A DNA stretch of 64,000 nt from CAYWIT01 sp964458415 (GTDB lineage Bacteria > Pseudomonadota > Alphaproteobacteria > Micavibrionales > UBA2020), in the NCBI GenBank assembly GCA_964458415.1, contig CAYWIT010000009.1:1-64000 (forward strand), written 5' to 3'. The notes under the pieces are model-generated. The model saw only the letters and a program-made list of their open reading frames with translations, was not told where the DNA came from and searched no databases. Below, piece by piece: positions 59,891 through 64,000 of this stretch. The first letter of the stretch is position 1. Each line of letters starts with the position of its first letter. A program made the position numbers and the translations under genes.

Positions 59891-60481
59891 ATGATGAAAA
59901 TAATCCGTTCGATGTATAACTGGACTTTGCGCGTAGCCTCCCACCGGCACGCGACCTGGGGGCTGTTTGGGATTGCCTTCACGGAGAGTTCGTTCTTCCC
60001 TATTCCGCCAGACGTCGTGCTGATGCCGATGTGCATCGCCAATCGCAGCAAGGCTTTTTTTTATGCGACGATTTGTTGTCTGGGCTCTGTTTTTGGCGGA
60101 TTGTTTGGCTACGCCATTGGCTTTTTCTTTTTCGAGACACTCGGTAAACCTATTCTGGAATTTTATGGCGCCATGGCCCAGTTTCAAACATTTCAGGCCA
60201 AATACAATGAATGGGGTGGCTGGATCGTCTTTGGGGCGGGCTTGACCCCTATTCCCTATAAAGTAATCACGATTGCCAGTGGCGTTACCCATATGGACAT
60301 TCCCTTGTTCATTATCACTTCATATTTTGGGAGAGCCATGAGATTTTATCTGGTGGCGGCGCTGCTCTGGAAATTCGGAGAGCCTATCAAGATATTTATT
60401 GAAAAATATCTTGGCCTTCTCACTTTTTTATTTTTTGCGCTATTGATTGGTGGCTTTGTCATCATAAAATACCTTGTATGA
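59891..60481 (+). CDS. YqaA-family DedA-like (VTT domain) membrane protein
   Basis: A 196-residue inner-membrane protein of the VTT/DedA superfamily, associated with lipid flipping and membrane homeostasis. The diagnostic region GLFGIAFTESSFFPIPPDVVLMPM (about residues 24-47) is followed by GSVFGGLFGYAIGFFFFE and a second motif, AGLTPIPYKVITIASGVTHMDIPLF, with re-entrant prolines. The C-terminus is a hydrophobic helix. The YqaA form is shorter than DedA proper. Its stop overlaps the dsbB start (ATGA). Confidence 0.87.
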   Translation: MMKIIRSMYNWTLRVASHRHATWGLFGIAFTESSFFPIPPDVVLMPMCIANRSKAFFYATICCLGSVFGGLFGYAIGFFFFETLGKPILEFYGAMAQFQTFQAKYNEWGGWIVFGAGLTPIPYKVITIASGVTHMDIPLFIITSYFGRAMRFYLVAALLWKFGEPIKIFIEKYLGLLTFLFFALLIGGFVIIKYLV

Positions 60482-60987
60482 CGCGCCTGTTGAAAACATG
60501 GTTTTATCCGCGCAATCTTGCCCTGCTTGTCATGGCGGGTAGCATTGCCGCACTTGCTTTTGCCTATATCAGTCAGTACGGGTTTAATCTGCAGCCCTGC
60601 GTCTTGTGTTTGCAGCAGCGAAAGCCTTATTTTGCAGCGATCCTTTTGGCCGGTATTGCCTTTTTTTCAGATTCAAAAATGGTCCGCATTCTTTTAATGC
60701 TCAGCGCCGTGTCTTTACTCGCAGGATCCGGAATTGCGGCCTATCACACCGGAGTGGAGCAAAATTGGTGGGCGGGAACGGCAGCCTGCGGTGGAGGAAA
60801 TCTGCCCGAGAATGCAACAATTGAAGAATTGCAAAAATATCTCAGCCGTCAGCCCGTTGTGCGCTGTGATGTTCCTGCATGGAAACTTTTTGGCATTTCC
60901 ATGACCGGATACAACCTCATGTATTCCACCGTTTTTGCGGTGTTCATCCTTGCGGGGATCCGTAAGGCGCGAAAGTTGCCGCAGTAG
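60478..60987 (+). CDS. dsbB: Disulfide bond formation protein DsbB
   Basis: Four-helix inner-membrane oxidoreductase that reoxidises DsbA using quinone. The 169-residue protein has the first redox pair in LQPCVLCLQQRKPYF (CVLC, about residues 41-44) and a second pair in the periplasmic loop: AACGGGNLP and VVRCDVPAW. Hydrophobic helices flank both. Coupled to the YqaA-like gene by a four-base overlap, and convergent with secF, whose stop is nine bases away. Confidence 0.9.
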   Translation: MTRLLKTWFYPRNLALLVMAGSIAALAFAYISQYGFNLQPCVLCLQQRKPYFAAILLAGIAFFSDSKMVRILLMLSAVSLLAGSGIAAYHTGVEQNWWAGTAACGGGNLPENATIEELQKYLSRQPVVRCDVPAWKLFGISMTGYNLMYSTVFAVFILAGIRKARKLPQ

Positions 60988-60996
60988 CCAGACGGG

Positions 60997-61929
60997 TTAT
61001 TTCCCTTCGGCGATATTGGCTTCAAGCTGATCCGGTTCCGGTTCACGGCGGAGGTTAAGATAGATCAGCACAGGGGATGCGACGAAAATTGATGAATAGG
61101 TTCCCACCATAATCCCGACAATCAGGGCATAGGTGAACCCCTTGATCACTTCACTGCCAAAAATAGCCAGCGCCAGCAGCGCCAGCAGCGTTGTCAGGCT
61201 GGTCATGATCGTCCGGGATAGCGTTTCATTAATGGATTTGTTGATCAGCTCCGGTAGCGGCATTTTTCTGTATTTACGCAGCATTTCACGCATGCGGTCG
61301 AAAACAACGACTGTATCGTTAATGGAATATCCCGCCACCAGAAGAATAGCCGCCACGGTGGACATATCGAATTCAAACCCGCTCAAGATAAAAAACAGCA
61401 GGGTGGCGCAAACGTCATGCGCCAGCGCCAATACGCCGGTCACGCCAAACTGCCATTCGAACCGAAACCAGATATAGGCCAGAATACCGATCATTGAATA
61501 AATGAAGGCCTTGATCCCTGTGATAATCAGCTCGCTACCGACTTGCGGACCAACATATTCGACACGGCGGAATTCCGTCCCCTCGCCCAAAAGGCTTTGG
61601 ACTTCATTCCGCAGCTCCTTTTGCATCGTGGCATCTGCTGTTTTTCCGGGAATTTTTATCATCACTTCATTATCGCCAAATTCCTGAATCACAGGTTTTC
61701 CGGCACTTAAACTCTCCAGAGAGCTTCTGATATCACTGATCTGCACTGTGGGTGGGGATTTTATTTCCATCAATATCCCGCCGGTGAAGTCGATGCCCAT
61801 ATTCAGCCCCTTGGTAAAAAGAAGCGTGACAGAGACGACCATCATGAGAAGAGACAGGACGGTCGCGACTTTATGAATCTTCATAAAATCAAAAGAGGTC
61901 TTATCTTTGACGAGTTTAAAGCGCAGCAT
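60997..61929 (-). CDS. secF: Protein translocase subunit SecF
   Basis: RND-like membrane component that uses proton force to assist SecYEG export. The 310-residue protein has MGIDFTGGILMEI (about residues 49-61), a periplasmic P1 domain, and VAAILLVAGYSINDTVVVFDRMREMLRKYRKM with SINETLSRTIMTSLTTLLALLALAIFG. Six transmembrane segments. Last gene of yajC-secD-secF, 16 bases after secD. Confidence 0.96.
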   Translation of the reverse strand: MLRFKLVKDKTSFDFMKIHKVATVLSLLMMVVSVTLLFTKGLNMGIDFTGGILMEIKSPPTVQISDIRSSLESLSAGKPVIQEFGDNEVMIKIPGKTADATMQKELRNEVQSLLGEGTEFRRVEYVGPQVGSELIITGIKAFIYSMIGILAYIWFRFEWQFGVTGVLALAHDVCATLLFFILSGFEFDMSTVAAILLVAGYSINDTVVVFDRMREMLRKYRKMPLPELINKSINETLSRTIMTSLTTLLALLALAIFGSEVIKGFTYALIVGIMVGTYSSIFVASPVLIYLNLRREPEPDQLEANIAEGK

Positions 61930-61945
61930 GGGGCGTATCTTTCCT

Positions 61946-63505
61946 TTAAAGACGCAGAACAGAGGGGCGTTTGGCGCGGAGCCATGTCACGATCATCAGG
62001 CGCGTAATCATAATGGCTGAAAACATGGAGGTAATAATCCCGATGCTCATCGTCACGGCAAAACCCTTGACGGGGCCGGAGCCAAATGAGAAGAGGATCA
62101 AAGCCACGATCAGCGTCGTCAGGTTGGAGTCAATGATTGTCGCAATCGCCTGTTTATACCCCGTTTCCACAGCCGAGAGGATTGATCGTCCATTGCGGAT
62201 TTCTTCGCGGATACGTTCATAGACCAAAACGTTTGCATCAACCGCCATGCCAATGGTCAGGATAATCCCTGCTATTCCCGGTAATGTCAGTGTTGCCTGA
62301 ATCATCGACAAAATCCCGTAAATAAAAACAATATTCAGGATCAGGGCGATATTGGCAAACAAACCGAACAATCCATAGGAGGCCAACATGAGGACAAAAA
62401 CAAAGATGAAGCCATAAACGCCGGCAATTTTTCCGGACGCAATTGAATCTGATCCCAATGTCGGGCCAACGCTGCGCTCTTCGATAAAGTTCATGGGTGC
62501 AGGAAGCGCCCCTGCCCTCAACAGCAGGGAAAGATCATTTGCTTCCTTCACCGTAAAGGAACCGCTGATGATTCCGCTACCACCACAAATGGCGCTGTTG
62601 ATGACTGGAGCGCTGATAACCTCATCATCCAGAACGATCGCGAACGGCTTGCCAACGTTTTCCCGCGTCACTTCACAGAAACGCTTCGCGCCACGTGCAT
62701 CAAAGCGGAAAGAGACAACGGGAGCTCCCTGATCAAAAGTGGGCTGTGAATCCACCAGCATTTCACCGCCGACCATGATGCGCTTTTTAATAATGATGCT
62801 TTGTCCGGGTTGGTCGCGCAACGGCAGTTTTCGGGACCCCGGCCCCGGCTTTACCGTGGCATCAAGATCCAGCAAATGGAAACTCATTTTAGCTGTTTTT
62901 CCGATCAGCGCTTTAACCCGTTCCGGATCATCCACACCCGGCAACTGGACCACAATTCTGTCCAGGCCCTGACGGGCAATAATCGGTTCTTTTGTACCGC
63001 TTTCGTCCACACGACGGCGTACAATTTCTATCGACTGGTTGATAACCTGAGACTTGATTTCATTAATAGCCACATCATCAAGGGATACATCAACATGGCC
63101 GTCATCGGAAATAGAAATCGCAGCGCGTTGCTCAAGTTCACGAACAAGTTTATAAGCGGCATCACGATCCTGCTGTGGAGCACGCAGCGTAAAATTCATT
63201 CCTGTTGCGCTGGCATTAAGATCAATATAGCCAATATTTTGCTTGCGCATTTCCGAACGGGTGGCTTCGACCAGAGATTCCATGCGCTCGGCCAGAACCG
63301 CTTTGGTATCCGCTTCTAGCAGCAAGTGCGATCCGCCTTGCAGATCCAGTCCCAGATTGATTGCATGCTTTGGAAACCATGAAGGCGTATGCGCAACAAG
63401 CCATTGTTGTTTTGCAGACGGCAGGGCGTTCGGCATAGCGTACAAAACACCTATCAGCGTCAGCAGGAGAATCGTGGCGATTTTCCATTTTTCGAAATGA
63501 AGCAT
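61946..63505 (-). CDS. secD: Protein translocase subunit SecD
   Basis: Partner of SecF. The 519-residue protein has LGLDLQGGSHLLLEADT (about residues 51-67), the P1 periplasmic region with ERVKALIGKTAKMSFHLLD, and the six-helix C-terminal half: VGPTLGSDSIASGKIAGVYGF and GIAGIILTIGMAVDANVLVYERIREEIRNG. It starts one base after the yajC stop. Length is at the short end of the alphaproteobacterial range. Confidence 0.96.
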   Translation of the reverse strand: MLHFEKWKIATILLLTLIGVLYAMPNALPSAKQQWLVAHTPSWFPKHAINLGLDLQGGSHLLLEADTKAVLAERMESLVEATRSEMRKQNIGYIDLNASATGMNFTLRAPQQDRDAAYKLVRELEQRAAISISDDGHVDVSLDDVAINEIKSQVINQSIEIVRRRVDESGTKEPIIARQGLDRIVVQLPGVDDPERVKALIGKTAKMSFHLLDLDATVKPGPGSRKLPLRDQPGQSIIIKKRIMVGGEMLVDSQPTFDQGAPVVSFRFDARGAKRFCEVTRENVGKPFAIVLDDEVISAPVINSAICGGSGIISGSFTVKEANDLSLLLRAGALPAPMNFIEERSVGPTLGSDSIASGKIAGVYGFIFVFVLMLASYGLFGLFANIALILNIVFIYGILSMIQATLTLPGIAGIILTIGMAVDANVLVYERIREEIRNGRSILSAVETGYKQAIATIIDSNLTTLIVALILFSFGSGPVKGFAVTMSIGIITSMFSAIMITRLMIVTWLRAKRPSVLRL

Positions 63506-63506
63506 T

Positions 63507-63854
63507 TTATTTCTTGCTCGCCTTGTCTTTTTTCATCATGAGGGTATGGCGCATCGCGGTGACTTCGACCCCATCGGCAATTTCCAATACGACTTCGTCA
63601 TCGCCGACAAGCTTCTTGACTGTAGCGACAATTCCGCCCCCTGTCACAACCTTGTCACCCTTTTGCAGATTATTGATCATCTGGCGATGTTCGATAATAC
63701 GTTTGTTCTGCGGACGGATGACCATAACGTAAAAAACAAAAAAGATCAGAAGGAGCGGCAGCATCGACATCAGAAATCCTGCGCCGTCACCTGTCGCTGC
63801 TGTGGCAGCGGCATCTGAGGCGGCTTCTTGTGCGAAAGCGGGCGAAATGAACAT
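63507..63854 (-). CDS. yajC: Sec translocon accessory protein YajC
   Basis: A 115-residue single-span protein associated with SecDF. The hydrophobic helix is LLLIFFVFYVMVIRPQNKR (about residues 34-52), followed by the family motif MINNLQKGDKVVTGGGIVATVKKLVGDDEVVLEIADGVEV. The N-terminal stretch is Ala-rich (FAQEAASDAAATAATGDG). Start ATG 63854. First gene of the yajC-secD-secF operon. Confidence 0.95.
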   Translation of the reverse strand: MFISPAFAQEAASDAAATAATGDGAGFLMSMLPLLLIFFVFYVMVIRPQNKRIIEHRQMINNLQKGDKVVTGGGIVATVKKLVGDDEVVLEIADGVEVTAMRHTLMMKKDKASKK

Positions 63855-63950
63855 ATTGCGTTACTCCTTGGAAGGCATTAAATCTGAAGCATCTACATAT
63901 CGCGCATCGCAACCTGAAAAACAACTGATAAATCAACAGAAAACATCATT

Positions 63951-64000
63951 ATGCCCAAGATAGTAAAAATCGTATTCAAACTTGGCCTCAGTATTTTGCT
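63951..64000 (+). CDS. Possible start of a gene running off the window
   Basis: From ATG 63951 an open frame codes for MPKIVKIVFKLGLSILL before the window ends. The basic then hydrophobic character could be a signal peptide or first membrane helix, and it is divergent from yajC with a 96-base gap. Seventeen residues do not allow identification. Confidence 0.3.
   Translation, partial: MPKIVKIVFKLGLSIL

Overview
The window is a chromosomal segment of a Gram-negative alphaproteobacterium. It has no rRNA, phage or CRISPR array and no recognisable transposase. The alphaproteobacterial signs are a PopZ-type polar organiser, a MucR/Ros-type regulator, a UbiK/YbjN/ProC block, an rplY-pth-ychF group, a HIG1-type small membrane protein, an SO_0444/ArsP-like permease and a SUF operon led by an Rrf2 regulator. 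Base composition is moderate (about 50% GC by eye), so a Rhodospirillales- or Micavibrio-like lineage is a reasonable guess, but no rRNA is present to settle it.

Layout. 1-4.5 kb: pcm (cut by the window edge), a TolC channel, popZ, a convergent pentapeptide-repeat protein and a CGFS glutaredoxin. 4.5-9.9 kb: an OprB porin, then glmU-glmS and a DUF3108 protein on the minus strand. 10-14.7 kb: a metal-efflux-like permease coupled to a degenerate GGDEF protein, a PAS histidine kinase, Fur and a DUF1491 protein. 15-17.2 kb: prfC and an orphan. 17.4-23.4 kb: the SUF Fe-S operon (regulator, sufB, C, D, S, T, A) behind an IscR-like palindrome. 23.4-31.4 kb: housekeeping genes (MBL hydrolase, HIT, HAD, mucR, proC, ybjN, ubiK, lgt, midA-like, ankyrin, pgeF). 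31.4-35.8 kb: prs, rplY, pth, a GxxExxY cassette bounded by inverted repeats, ychF and an orphan. 35.8-39.7 kb: the methylcitrate genes prpD, prpB and prpC, with a tiny YjfB-like gene antisense between the last two. 39.7-49.9 kb: orphans, ilvE, an OmpR/EnvZ-type pair, TetR, a sugar kinase, a YejA-like binding protein, a lipoprotein, and a heptosyltransferase behind a degenerate MNT/HEPN pair.

50-59.6 kb is the most unusual part. An EptA-type phosphoethanolamine transferase is followed by an operon coding for a thermostable-hemolysin-family protein, an AMP-forming ligase, a heme-oxygenase-like (putative diiron) protein, an SDR fused in frame to a secreted TPR protein, and a QseB/PmrA-QseC/PmrB-like two-component system. 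Both promoters carry the same pair of CTTCAG-type half sites, 11 bp apart and 10 bp before a -10 element. I infer one envelope-stress-type regulon that modifies lipid A and makes an unknown acyl-derived product. The window ends with tRNA-Leu(CAA), a YqaA/DedA-like protein, dsbB and yajC-secD-secF.

All calls come from reading the translated sequence; no database or structure search was run.
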